Positions 7,597-15,378 are shown, numbered from the stretch's first letter. The stretch is 22,630 nucleotides of DNA from JBHIKY01 sp042139015 (GCF_042139015.1 NZ_JBHIKY010000041.1:1-22630); one strand, 5' to 3'. Notes: a model not told the origin generated them from the letters alone. A program made the numbers and translations.

Positions 7597-8463
7597 ATGA
7601 GTAAAGGTAAAAAAATGCGCCATATTACACTTCCAGACGGTACGACTATACCTGCGGTCGGCCAGGGAACATGGCATATGGGTGAAAATCCTGCAGACAA
7701 GAACAAGGAAATTTATGCCCTTCAGCTTGGAGTCGAACGTGGCATGAAGGTAATTGATACGGCAGAAATGTATGGAGACGGCGAATCAGAGAAAGTAGTG
7801 GGAAAAGCAATTGCCGGGAGCCGTGACGATTTATTTTTAGTATCAAAGGTTTATCCTCACAATGCCGGGAAAGACAACATATTCACCGCCTGTGAGAATA
7901 GTTTAAGGAGGCTGGGCACTGACTGTATAGACCTTTATCTTCTGCATTGGGGGGGCGGTGTTCCTTTAAGTGAAACAGTAGAAGGAATGGAGCAGTTGAT
8001 AAAGGAGGGCAGAATCTCGCGGTGGGGTGTTTCTAATTTTGATACTAAGGATATGGTGGAGCTGTGGAGGACGCCCGGCGGAGATAATTGTGCTGTTAAT
8101 CAGGTGCTGTATCACCTTGGTTCAAGGGGGATTGATGTGGACCTTGTCCCCTGGCACGCAGCACACAACGTACCAATGATGGCCTATTGTCCACTTGCGC
8201 AGGGTGGAAGGCTGAGAAAGCAGCTGATGACTGACCCCGCCATTGAAAAGATCGCAGCACAACATAATGCTTCTTCCATGCAGATTGCCCTGGCGTGGAC
8301 AATTAGAAACAATAACGTTCTTGCTATCCCAAAAGCAGTACAGGAAAAGCATGTATTAGAAAATGCGGAGGCGGCCTCCATTGAGTTAAGTGAGCAGGAA
8401 ATTAATATGCTTGATAAAGCTTTTCCTAAACCTTCGGCAAAACCGCCATTGGATATTATTTAA
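7597..8463 (+). CDS. Aldo/keto reductase
   Basis: A 288-residue NADPH-type aldo/keto reductase of the same general type as E. coli YeaE. The catalytic tetrad is visible: Asp54 (DTAEMYG), Tyr59, Lys84 (VSKVYPHN) and His117 (LLHWGG). The C-terminal cofactor segment IPKAVQEKHVLENAEA is present. It should be a soluble cytoplasmic barrel reducing an aldehyde or ketone sugar. The ATG at 7597 follows AAAGGAG; an in-frame ATG at 7615 lacks an equal site. It is divergent from the LgoD-like dehydrogenase and shares an upstream region with it, so it may act on uronic acids; fungal galacturonate reductases belong to this superfamily. Methylglyoxal or general aldehyde detoxification is an equally reasonable role. 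Confidence 0.85.
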   Translation: MSKGKKMRHITLPDGTTIPAVGQGTWHMGENPADKNKEIYALQLGVERGMKVIDTAEMYGDGESEKVVGKAIAGSRDDLFLVSKVYPHNAGKDNIFTACENSLRRLGTDCIDLYLLHWGGGVPLSETVEGMEQLIKEGRISRWGVSNFDTKDMVELWRTPGGDNCAVNQVLYHLGSRGIDVDLVPWHAAHNVPMMAYCPLAQGGRLRKQLMTDPAIEKIAAQHNASSMQIALAWTIRNNNVLAIPKAVQEKHVLENAEAASIELSEQEINMLDKAFPKPSAKPPLDII

Positions 8464-8499
8464 TAATCTCGGGAAAAGGCAGCCAAATTCTCTGTCATA

Positions 8500-8571
8500 C
8501 AGGAAAATAGCGTACCTCTCATGTCCGCAAACTAGAGTGATATTTGATCAAATAACGGAACTCCTGTCCGC
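8500..8571 (-). repeat. Dispersed GCGGACA/TCCGTTATT repeat, two units
   Basis: On the minus strand a unit starting GCGGACAGGAGTTCCG at 8571 is followed 43 bases later by a second GCGGACA (8528) that continues into TACGCTATTTT. The first 21 bases (8571-8551) match 22445-22465 with a single mismatch, and 13680-13700 at 15 of 21. It fills much of the 191-base gap between the convergent aldo/keto reductase and nifS. No obvious terminator is seen in this gap. Confidence 0.7.
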
Positions 8572-8654
8572 ATGCGCCATTCGATAGAAATCACCGGTAG
8601 ATATAAATAAATAGACTTTCTTTCAACTTCAGTACATTTTCAGTAGTTTCTCAG

Positions 8655-9791
8655 TTAAACGGAAGGAGTTCTGCTTGTTTTTACGATGGAGTTCAGCACT
8701 TCAGCGGTTTTTTCCAAATGCTGATAAGATGTGTCTTTGCCGAAGCTTATACGGAAAAGGCCGTGAGCCTCCTCCGGAGAATGCCCCATCGCCAGTAAGC
8801 TTTTAGGCGGGCTTGAAGAGTATGATTTACAGGCACTACCAGAGGAAACCGCTATTCCGTTCCGGCTGCATTCAAGCATTATCCACTGGCCCTCATGCCC
8901 TTTCGCCCGAAGGCCAAGGTGATGCGGGAGGCGATTTATTTGATCTCCTAAAAGAGAGAATATTTCTTTATCCAGCTGTTCGAGCAGCCATCGTCTCATT
9001 TTCTGATACTTGTCAGTATTTTCTATAAGCTGTTCGTGGATACTTTTAGATGCCGTTGTGAAGGAAGCGATTCCAGGAATATCTAAGGTGCCGGCGCTGA
9101 AACCATTTTGATGGACGGCTCCAGGGGTAACAGCGGCCCAAGTTGATTGTGGGGAAATATAGCAAAATCCAGTATTTTTAGGGCCGTATAGTTTATGCGC
9201 AGAAACTGATACAGAGCTTAACCCGTATTTTTGAATATCTAAAGGTATCTTCCCAAAGCTCTGCACTGCATCACTGTGAAATATGATGTTCTTTTCCTTT
9301 ACAATACGGCCGATCTCTTCCAATGGCTGAATAACACCTGTTTCACTGCTTGCGTGGCAAATGGTAACAAGTATCGTCCGGCTTGAAATTAATCTTTTCA
9401 AAGATTCAAGACAAACCTGCCCGTTCTTCTTTAATCCTACCTCTTTTACAGTAAATCCTTCTGCTTTTAATTTTTCAAGAGATTGATAGACAGAAGGATG
9501 CTCGAGCGGGGAGGTGATAATTTGATCTCCCTTCCTTTTATATCCATGGGCTAGTCCATAGAGAGCGCGGAAGTTGCTGTCTGAGCCGCCGCTGGTAAAA
9601 TAGATGCCGTCCGCTTCCCCATTTATGAGATCCGCAAGCTCTTGTTTACAGTATTCATAAAGCTGCTTTGCTTCATGTCCAGGATCGTGAAGACTTTGTT
9701 CATTGCCATAGTATCGTTGGGCTGTCTGCAAATAAGTAGTCAGCGCTTCCTCACTCATGGGAGTTGTAGCACAATAGTCTAGATAGAGCAT
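8655..9791 (-). CDS. nifS: Cysteine desulfurase, NAD-biosynthesis-associated NifS
   Basis: A PLP-dependent enzyme that takes sulfur from cysteine; in B. subtilis the orthologous nifS, also divergent from nadB, supplies sulfur for the iron-sulfur cluster of quinolinate synthase NadA. In the 378 residues one sees the class V aminotransferase layout: His98 (PLEHPS), Asp174 (HSDAVQS), the Schiff-base Lys200 (SAHKLYGPK), and the persulfide Cys321 in SSGSACKSYSSSP. Length is normal for the family. The start ATG at 9791 has a purine-rich AGAGGGAAAG upstream. Unlike B. subtilis, no niaR/yrxA gene follows; the next gene is the convergent aldo/keto reductase. Confidence 0.92.
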   Translation of the reverse strand: MLYLDYCATTPMSEEALTTYLQTAQRYYGNEQSLHDPGHEAKQLYEYCKQELADLINGEADGIYFTSGGSDSNFRALYGLAHGYKRKGDQIITSPLEHPSVYQSLEKLKAEGFTVKEVGLKKNGQVCLESLKRLISSRTILVTICHASSETGVIQPLEEIGRIVKEKNIIFHSDAVQSFGKIPLDIQKYGLSSVSVSAHKLYGPKNTGFCYISPQSTWAAVTPGAVHQNGFSAGTLDIPGIASFTTASKSIHEQLIENTDKYQKMRRWLLEQLDKEIFSLLGDQINRLPHHLGLRAKGHEGQWIMLECSRNGIAVSSGSACKSYSSSPPKSLLAMGHSPEEAHGLFRISFGKDTSYQHLEKTAEVLNSIVKTSRTPSV

Positions 9792-9831
9792 GAACTTTCC
9801 CTCTTCTCCAAAGGTTTATAAAAAAGAATGG

Positions 9832-9859
9832 TTGCTCCTAGTGTAGTTTTATGTAAATA
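9832..9859 (+). promoter_or_regulatory. Candidate nadBCA promoter
   Basis: TTGCTC (9832-9837) and TAAATA (9854-9859) are separated by 16 bases. The palindrome at 9863-9874 begins just after the -10, so a bound repressor would block initiation. The match is moderate. Confidence 0.35.
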
Positions 9860-9869
9860 TAAGTGTCAA
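9840..9869 (-). promoter_or_regulatory. Candidate nifS promoter
   Basis: On the minus strand a perfect -35 TTGACA (9869-9864) lies inside the palindrome, with TACACT (9845-9840) 18 bases downstream. A repressor on the palindrome would therefore control nifS together with nadBCA. Confidence 0.45.
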
Positions 9870-9874
9870 GACAC
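9863..9874. promoter_or_regulatory. NiaR (YrxA)-type operator candidate
   Basis: GTGTCAAGACAC is a perfect 5-bp inverted repeat around AA, in the nifS-nadB divergent region. NiaR, the nicotinate-responsive repressor of Bacillales, is known to control nadBCA and nifS through palindromes of this general TGTC...GACA kind; I am matching from memory. It overlaps the nifS -35 and follows the nadB -10. Outer bases are not symmetrical. Confidence 0.55.
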
Positions 9875-9898
9875 ATGTTATTACAATATGGAGGCAGG

Positions 9899-11485
9899 AT
9901 GGATAGAATTATATCGAAAACAGATGCTGTAATCGTTGGAAGCGGCCTTGCAGGCCTGATGGCTGCATTACAGCTATCAAAAAAAATGAACGTCATTGTC
10001 GTTACGAAAACCTCTCTCGGGGCAGGTAATTCGGAGAAAGCCCAGGGGGGGATTGCAGCTGCGGTCAGTAAGGGAGATAATTTTTTTCTTCACATGAAGG
10101 ATACATTGAATGCCGGTTCCAAATTTAATAACCAACACAGTGTAAAAGCTCTGCTTGAGCAGTCTCCGCTGGTCATGAACGAGCTTATCCGTTTAAATGT
10201 GCCATTTGATAAAGCGGAGAACGGAGAATTTCACCGTACAAGAGAAGGAGCACATAGTCTCCGGCGAATTTTCCATGCCGGTGGTGACGCAACCGGCTCC
10301 AATATTATGAAACATTTAAAAGAAGCAGTAAAGCATCAGGTCAAAATCAAAGAACATCTCCTGATTCATGATGTCATATTGCAGGGAAGCAAAAGTATCG
10401 GCGTAGTTGGAAAGGATAAAGAAGGAAAAGTTCATGAAATATATGCTCCGTTAACTATTTTAGCTGCAGGGGGATGCGGAGAACTTTATTCAGTAACGTC
10501 CAATTCTAAAGAATCAACTGGTGACGGAGTGGCGATTGCTTTTCGGGCCGGTGCCAGAATTATTGATATGGAATTTATCCAGTTTCACCCGACAATGCTG
10601 CTGACAACAGGGGAAACTCCATGTCTCGTGTCAGAAGCAGTGCGAGGGGAAGGAGGGATTCTTGTTAATCAAGAGCATGAACCGATAATGGAGGGTATTC
10701 ACCCTCAAAAAGACCTCGCCCCACGCTCAGTAGTTGCGAAAGCCGTCCACGATGAATGGCAGAAGGGAAATAAAGTATTTTTGTCTATCAACCGTATTCC
10801 ACACTTTACTAAACGATTTCCTACAATCGCTGCGGCATGTAAAAAAAATAGCATAAATCCTGCAGAGGGGATGCTGCCAGTCAGGCCGGGCGCGCACTTT
10901 ATGATGGGAGGTGTGGCGGTAAATGAATACGGCGAGACCACGATACCTGGTCTTTTTGCCATTGGCGAGACAGCCTGTACCGGAATGCATGGTGCCAATC
11001 GCCTGGCAAGTAACTCACTTCTTGAGGGGGCGGCCATGGCTCTTCTGCTTGCCGATAAACTCTCCAGGCCTTCTTTCAATGCATCTGAAAACCAGGCAGA
11101 AAGACTTGACGATATTGAAGTTGAAGTCAATTTACCCTCACGGATAGAAATTCAACAAATGATGGATCAATACTGCGGCATTATTAAAAATAAAGAGGAG
11201 CTCACAAAATTAAAAGATTGGCTTGCAGATTATTTTGACGTTATTCGTGCCCCAGCTTCTCACTCCTTTTCTGCAGAAGGGACGATCATTATAAATATGC
11301 TTACTGCAGCCTGGATGATTACGAATGCATGTCTGCTGCGTACCGAGTCCAGGGGCGCACATTTACGTGAGGATTTTCACAAAGAAGATGATAGTTGGTC
11401 ATCACGTGAAATTGTCTGGCAAGGCAGACAAATGAAACCAATAGTGAAAGAGAAGGAGTATTCGTATGAATCGATTACTGGTTAG
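9899..11485 (+). CDS. nadB: L-aspartate oxidase
   Basis: Flavoenzyme oxidising L-aspartate to iminoaspartate, first step of de novo NAD synthesis. The 528-residue protein opens with the FAD-binding motif VGSGLAGLMAA and shows family signatures QGGIAAAV, REGAHSLRRIFHAGGDATG, FIQFHPT, EAVRGEGG and GANRLASNSLLEG in the expected order. The open frame runs 12 codons further upstream, but that part would cover the operator; the ATG at 9899 follows GGAGG closely and aligns best with the family N-terminus. The 3' end overlaps nadC by 20 bases. Product is handed to NadA, encoded two genes later. Confidence 0.93.
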   Translation: MDRIISKTDAVIVGSGLAGLMAALQLSKKMNVIVVTKTSLGAGNSEKAQGGIAAAVSKGDNFFLHMKDTLNAGSKFNNQHSVKALLEQSPLVMNELIRLNVPFDKAENGEFHRTREGAHSLRRIFHAGGDATGSNIMKHLKEAVKHQVKIKEHLLIHDVILQGSKSIGVVGKDKEGKVHEIYAPLTILAAGGCGELYSVTSNSKESTGDGVAIAFRAGARIIDMEFIQFHPTMLLTTGETPCLVSEAVRGEGGILVNQEHEPIMEGIHPQKDLAPRSVVAKAVHDEWQKGNKVFLSINRIPHFTKRFPTIAAACKKNSINPAEGMLPVRPGAHFMMGGVAVNEYGETTIPGLFAIGETACTGMHGANRLASNSLLEGAAMALLLADKLSRPSFNASENQAERLDDIEVEVNLPSRIEIQQMMDQYCGIIKNKEELTKLKDWLADYFDVIRAPASHSFSAEGTIIINMLTAAWMITNACLLRTESRGAHLREDFHKEDDSWSSREIVWQGRQMKPIVKEKEYSYESITG

Positions 11486-12296
11486 GAAGAAATTGACGGG
11501 TTTTTTCAACGAGGATATCGGAACAGGAGATGTGACCACAGATTCAATTTTTTCGGACAGTGAAAGGACAATGGGAGCGATTATCGCCAAATCTGAAGGA
11601 TTCTTCAGCGGAAGTGCTGTATTTTTAGAAGGAATGAATATTCTTGATCCATCCGCACGAGTTACTTTTTATATTCAGGAAGGAGAAAAAATAGAACCGG
11701 GCCAGACGATAGCTCACGTAGAAGGTAACACGAGAGCTGTATTAAGCGGAGAAAGAGTGCTGTTAAATCTGCTTCAGCGAATGAGCGGTATAACAACGAT
11801 GACAAGGAAAATGGTTGAAAAGCTGAATGACTCATCTATTCGAATTTGTGATACAAGAAAGACTACACCGGGACTTCGAATCTTTGAAAAATACGCAGTA
11901 CGATGCGGCGGCGGTCTAAACCACCGGATAGGCTTATACGATGCCGTTATGATTAAGGATAATCATATCGCTGCAGCCGGAAGTATCCCTGCGGCAGTGG
12001 ATGTTTTAAAGCAGCAGGCCGGACATATGGTCAAAATAGAAGTAGAAACAACGAATGCCGAAGAAGTGAACCAGGCAGTGCGCTCAGGGGCAGACATTGT
12101 GATGTTTGACAATTGTCCACCAGAAAAAGTCAGAGAGCTAAGCACATATGTGCCGGCCCATATTTACACCGAAGTATCAGGGAATATTACGATAGCAAAT
12201 GTTGCTGATTATAAAGGAAGCGGAGTTAATTTCCTGTCGGTCGGAGCTCTTACTCATTCCATAACGTCCTGTGATTTAAGTTTCTTAATATCTTAA
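11466..12296 (+). CDS. nadC: Nicotinate-nucleotide pyrophosphorylase (quinolinate phosphoribosyltransferase)
   Basis: Converts quinolinate and PRPP to nicotinate mononucleotide, CO2 and pyrophosphate, third step of de novo NAD synthesis. The 276 residues match the family length. Substrate-binding residues are visible in RKTTPGLR (131-138), GGGLNHRIGL (148-157, His153-Arg154) and MIKDNHI (Lys164), with later IEVETTN and MFDNCPP lining the barrel. The ATG at 11466 is preceded by AAGGAG, and the gene begins inside nadB, consistent with translational coupling. The order nadB-nadC-nadA is that of B. subtilis. Confidence 0.94.
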   Translation: MNRLLVRKKLTGFFNEDIGTGDVTTDSIFSDSERTMGAIIAKSEGFFSGSAVFLEGMNILDPSARVTFYIQEGEKIEPGQTIAHVEGNTRAVLSGERVLLNLLQRMSGITTMTRKMVEKLNDSSIRICDTRKTTPGLRIFEKYAVRCGGGLNHRIGLYDAVMIKDNHIAAAGSIPAAVDVLKQQAGHMVKIEVETTNAEEVNQAVRSGADIVMFDNCPPEKVRELSTYVPAHIYTEVSGNITIANVADYKGSGVNFLSVGALTHSITSCDLSFLIS

Positions 12297-12311
12297 TGGA
12301 AAGGAAGCTGC

Positions 12312-13418
12312 ATGATGAATATATTAGATCATTTTCAGCTCAATACAATACCGGAATCTCTCCGGAGCATGTCCAAAGCAGACATGGAGAATCGAGTTCG
12401 TGAAATAAAGGAAGTGCTTGGCACCCGGCTGTTTATGCCCGGTCATTACTATCAAAAAGATGAAGTAATTCAGTTTGCGGATGCAACCGGGGACTCTCTT
12501 CAGCTTGCTCGGGAAGCGGCGAAAAATAAAAAAGCAGACTATATCGTTTTCTGCGGAGTGCATTTTATGGCTGAAACAGCCGATATTTTGTCAGAGGACA
12601 ACCAGACAGTACTTCTGCCTGATCTGCGTGCTGGATGTTCTATGGCTGATATGGCAGATATAAATCAGGTGGAGCTGGCCTGGACAGAGTTGCAGAAAAA
12701 ATTTGGTGATACGATTCTTCCTCTCACATATGTAAACAGCACCGCAGCCATAAAAGCCTTCTGTGGAAAACATGACGGAGCAGCAGTTACGTCTTCCAAC
12801 GCGGAGGCGATGCTGGAATGGGCTTTTGAAAAAAAAGAAAGAATCTTATTTTTGCCTGATCAGCATTTAGGACGTAATACAGCCTATGATATGGGGGTAA
12901 AGCTTGAAGAAATGGCTGTGTGGGACCCGATCAATCATCGTTTTGAGACAGAGGGAGATTTAGAAAAGGTGCGGGTCATTCTTTGGAAGGGTCATTGTTC
13001 CGTACATGAGAAATTTACGATCGATAACGTACGAGAAATTCGTAAACAGCAGCCAGATGCTCGCATTATAGTTCATCCCGAATGTTCATTAGAGGTAGTG
13101 CAGGCAGCAGATGAAGCAGGATCGACTAATAAAATAGTAAATACAATCCGCAATTCAGCGCCAGGCTCAAAATGGGCCGTCGGAACAGAGATGAACCTTG
13201 TGAACCGCATTGCCGCAGAAGAGACAGACAAAACTGTCTTTTCCTTAAATCAAAATATGTGTCCCTGCCTTACTATGAACCGAATTGATCTTCCCAACCT
13301 CCTCTGGTCCCTGGAGAGTATTATGGAGCAGAAGCCTCAGCATGTCATTTCAGTTGATGCTCATACACAACGGGATGCTCTTACTGCGTTGAATAACATG
13401 TTAAACCGTGGCCATTAA
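12312..13418 (+). CDS. nadA: Quinolinate synthase
   Basis: Condenses iminoaspartate with dihydroxyacetone phosphate to quinolinate using a [4Fe-4S] cluster with an open coordination site. The 368-residue protein is of the long Bacillus form. The three cluster cysteines correspond to Cys109 (RAGCSMAD), Cys229 (KGHCSVHE) and Cys319 in the CPC motif (317-319); further cysteines lie at 81, 141 and 258. YVNSTAAIKA and PDQHLGRN are typical substrate-site segments. Two successive ATGs exist at 12312 and 12315; AGGAAG is 4 and 7 bases away respectively, so the second may be the start used. NifS encoded divergently probably matures its cluster. Confidence 0.94.
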   Translation: MMNILDHFQLNTIPESLRSMSKADMENRVREIKEVLGTRLFMPGHYYQKDEVIQFADATGDSLQLAREAAKNKKADYIVFCGVHFMAETADILSEDNQTVLLPDLRAGCSMADMADINQVELAWTELQKKFGDTILPLTYVNSTAAIKAFCGKHDGAAVTSSNAEAMLEWAFEKKERILFLPDQHLGRNTAYDMGVKLEEMAVWDPINHRFETEGDLEKVRVILWKGHCSVHEKFTIDNVREIRKQQPDARIIVHPECSLEVVQAADEAGSTNKIVNTIRNSAPGSKWAVGTEMNLVNRIAAEETDKTVFSLNQNMCPCLTMNRIDLPNLLWSLESIMEQKPQHVISVDAHTQRDALTALNNMLNRGH

Positions 13419-13570
13419 TTTTGGATCAAACGATATTTGTGTTACGTTGTTGTATGTATGAATTTCATGAATTATCTTCACAACAAAAAATGCAGATCTA
13501 AACAGTTTCATATTCAGAATAGTGCATATGAGCTTTTCAAATGAATAATTAATAGTAAAAATTAATAGTG

Positions 13571-13618
13571 ACCACTAGGAGTGCTTCAAGACTGACGAGG
13601 CATTTGAGTGGTTTTTTA
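13571..13618 (+). terminator. Terminator after nadBCA, with TPP-riboswitch-like ends
   Basis: ACCACT (13571-13576) pairs with AGTGGT (13607-13612); inside, AGTGCTTC pairs with GAGGCATT (with G-U pairs) around AAGACTGAC; TTTTTT then follows. It is a good rho-independent terminator 150 bases past nadA. Its ACCACTAGGAGTGCTTC and CTGA segments resemble the opening of a TPP riboswitch, but the rest of the aptamer is absent. Confidence 0.75.
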
Positions 13619-13636
13619 TTAAGTTTTGAAAGGCGC

Positions 13637-13716
13637 TGCCTCCTTCCGGGTCCGGACTTCACTGCCGCTGTAAGGAACAAATAGCGGAATCAGTGTCCGG
13701 AGAAATTGCCGAGGCA
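13637..13716. repeat. Palindromic repeat element
   Basis: A long nested hairpin: TGCCTC/GAGGCA (13637-13642/13711-13716) outside, TCCGGAC/GTCCGGA (13651-13657/13695-13701), ACTG/CAGT, and CCGCT/AGCGG (13665-13669/13683-13687) around a 13-base loop. The right arm, AATAGCGGAATCAGTGTCC on the plus strand, is a diverged copy of the dispersed repeat at 8551-8571 and 22445-22465. So it is more likely a repeat than a leader-specific control element, although it would fold in the tenA transcript if that starts upstream. Confidence 0.6.
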
Positions 13717-13752
13717 GGCACTGCTCAAAGGAACCCTGTAAATCAAACGAGG

Positions 13753-13775
13753 CTAAGTACACAATACTTAGGAGG
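13753..13775 (+). promoter_or_regulatory. Hairpin abutting the tenA ribosome binding site
   Basis: CTAAGTA (13753-13759) pairs perfectly with TACTTAG (13765-13771) around CACAA, and the right arm runs into AGGAGG (13770-13775). The Shine-Dalgarno sequence is 9 bases from the TTG at 13785 but touches the ATG at 13776, which decides the start in favour of TTG. Confidence 0.5.
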
Positions 13776-13784
13776 ATGGTCATT

Positions 13785-14456
13785 TTGGCTTTTAGTTCAA
13801 GACTTCTTGAAAAAGTAAAACCAATCTGGAGAAAAAATCATAATCACCCCTTCGTCCAGGAAATGGGCAGCGGCTCATTGGATAAGGAGAAATTTCGATT
13901 TTTTATGATTCAGGATTACTTGTACTTGATTGAATATGCAAAGCTATTTGCTATAGGTACAGTAAAGGCTTCGGATGTAAAAACGATGGGGGAATTCGCA
14001 AGGCTTCTTGATAGTACCCTCAACACGGAGATGGAGCTGCATCGTGAGTATGCCAAAAAATTCGAAATTACAGAGGAAGAACTTGAAAAAGCGGAGCCGG
14101 CTCCGACGACTCTCGCTTATACTCACTATATGCTGCATGTAGGCAATAACGGCGGGCTGGCAGAGCTTGTGGCCAGCCTGCTGCCGTGCATGTGGAGCTA
14201 TGCAGAAATTGGAAAAGAATTAAATGAAATTCCCGGCGCTGCAAGTCATGAGTTTTATGGAGATTGGATTGAAATGTATGCCAGTCAAGAATTTCAGAGC
14301 CTTACAAATTGGACAATTTCAATGCTTGATGATCTTGCAGAAGAAAAGCCGGAGCATGAATTAGTTCACCTCGAAGAGATCTTTCTAAATACAACCCGGT
14401 TTGAGTATATGTTTTGGGATATGGCTTATAAACAGGCGATGTGGCCACTTCAGTAA
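13785..14456 (+). CDS. tenA: TenA, thiaminase II / aminopyrimidine aminohydrolase
   Basis: Hydrolyses aminopyrimidine breakdown products of thiamin (and thiamin itself, slowly) to HMP for thiamin salvage; the pathway was worked out in Bacillus. The 223-residue all-helical protein has Asp44 (MIQDYLYL), Tyr112 (AYTHY), the nucleophile Cys135 (SLLPC) and Glu207 (RFEYMF). With the TTG start, Asp44, Tyr112 and Cys135 take the same numbers as in B. subtilis TenA, supporting this start over the ATG at 13776, which lies directly on the ribosome binding site. No other thiamin gene is nearby, so it is a stand-alone salvage enzyme here. It ends 10 bases from the convergent dehydrogenase. Confidence 0.9.
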   Translation: MAFSSRLLEKVKPIWRKNHNHPFVQEMGSGSLDKEKFRFFMIQDYLYLIEYAKLFAIGTVKASDVKTMGEFARLLDSTLNTEMELHREYAKKFEITEEELEKAEPAPTTLAYTHYMLHVGNNGGLAELVASLLPCMWSYAEIGKELNEIPGAASHEFYGDWIEMYASQEFQSLTNWTISMLDDLAEEKPEHELVHLEEIFLNTTRFEYMFWDMAYKQAMWPLQ

Positions 14457-14466
14457 GGCGGAAGAA

Positions 14467-15249
14467 TCACATCAAGGACTGCGAGCCATCAATAAACATT
14501 TCGATGCCGGAAATATGAGAAGAATTATCTGAGGCCAGGAAAAGAAAGAGATCTGCAACATTTTCAGGCTCTCCGGACCTGGTTAACAGGGTATCCTTAG
14601 ACGTATCCATAGTTGTTTTTAGGGGTAGTTCAACCTTTTTCAATTCATCTTTCTCCTCAAACGTACGCTCGCCGATATTCGTGTTAACAGCTCCAGGACA
14701 GATAACGTTGACACGAATATTGTAGCCAGCGAGTTCAATCGCGGCCATTTTACCAAATGCCAACTGGCCTGCCTTGGAAGCACTGTAGGCAGTCATACCT
14801 ATGTTAGAAAAAATGCGGGTTCCGTTTACAGAACTCGTAATTACGATGCTTCCACCTTTATCTTTCATGAAGGGAATGGCATATTTGACCGTGAGAAATG
14901 TACCGCGCAGGTTCACAGCCAGTGTGCTGTCCCAATCCTCAGGTTGCAAATCCTCTATCGATGTCACTTTGCCGTTCATACCCGCATTAGCAAAAATAGC
15001 ATCTATGGTATTACAGCTTTGACTTATCTCTTCAAAAGTCTGTTTCATGTGCTCGGCTTCAGAAACATCCGTTTCGAACACAACGGCTTCCTTATCCATA
15101 TTTCTAATTTTCTCAGCAGTCTGCTCAGCGGCTTGTTTGTCGATAAGAATTACCTTAGCTCCAGCCTCTGCACATTTAATTGCTGCTGCTTCGCCCATCC
15201 CCGAACCAGCACCGGTCACGATTATATTCTTTCCGGTCAAATCAATCAT
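14467..15249 (-). CDS. Short-chain dehydrogenase/reductase
   Basis: A 260-residue classical SDR oxidoreductase. It has the cofactor motif TGAGSGMG (12-19), Asp37 (LIDK) at the end of the second strand favouring NAD(H), the NAG motif (88-90), and the catalytic set Asn113, Ser140, Tyr155 and Lys159 (YSASK). The C-terminal GIEMFIDGSQSL is standard. It is separated from tctA by a terminator, so it probably has its own promoter in 15250-15378; the ATG has AGAGAGG upstream. The substrate cannot be told from sequence; position behind a carboxylate transporter may be coincidental. Confidence 0.88.
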   Translation of the reverse strand: MIDLTGKNIIVTGAGSGMGEAAAIKCAEAGAKVILIDKQAAEQTAEKIRNMDKEAVVFETDVSEAEHMKQTFEEISQSCNTIDAIFANAGMNGKVTSIEDLQPEDWDSTLAVNLRGTFLTVKYAIPFMKDKGGSIVITSSVNGTRIFSNIGMTAYSASKAGQLAFGKMAAIELAGYNIRVNVICPGAVNTNIGERTFEEKDELKKVELPLKTTMDTSKDTLLTRSGEPENVADLFLFLASDNSSHISGIEMFIDGSQSLM

Positions 15250-15378
15250 AATCTACCAATCCTCTCTTTTACCTGAAGACTATATATTTTTTCTTTCTAT
15301 TCCCTATTTTTACTAAAGAAAACAGGATTTAATCATTAGAGAGGTGCTTATATATGGTCGCTGATAAACAAATAAAAT

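Larger units (their letters stand above)
13419..13784. other. Intergenic region between nadA and tenA
   Basis: The 366 bases hold no gene I can support. The left part (13419-13570) is AT-rich and featureless apart from weak promoter-like hexamers. A terminator follows at 13571-13618, then a palindromic repeat element at 13637-13716, then GC-mixed sequence and a small hairpin against the tenA ribosome binding site. No complete riboswitch was recognised. Confidence 0.6.

Noticed and set aside
9863..9898. Upstream 12-codon extension of nadB
   Set aside because: It would translate the operator palindrome; the ATG at 9899 with GGAGG fits the family N-terminus better.
10705..11130. Minus-strand open frame of 141 codons
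   Set aside because: It is a shadow of nadB, which is strongly supported on the other strand.
13637..13716. Cobalamin-riboswitch-like strings (CACTGCCGCTGTAA) near tenA
   Set aside because: The conserved B12-box and the rest of the core are absent, and the sequence is explained by the dispersed palindromic repeat.
13776..13784. ATG at 13776 as the tenA start
   Set aside because: The ribosome binding site touches it with no spacing; TTG at 13785 has 9-base spacing and gives family numbering.
15250..15378. cre site or operator upstream of the short-chain dehydrogenase
   Set aside because: No string meets the cre consensus and no palindrome or shared motif was found there.
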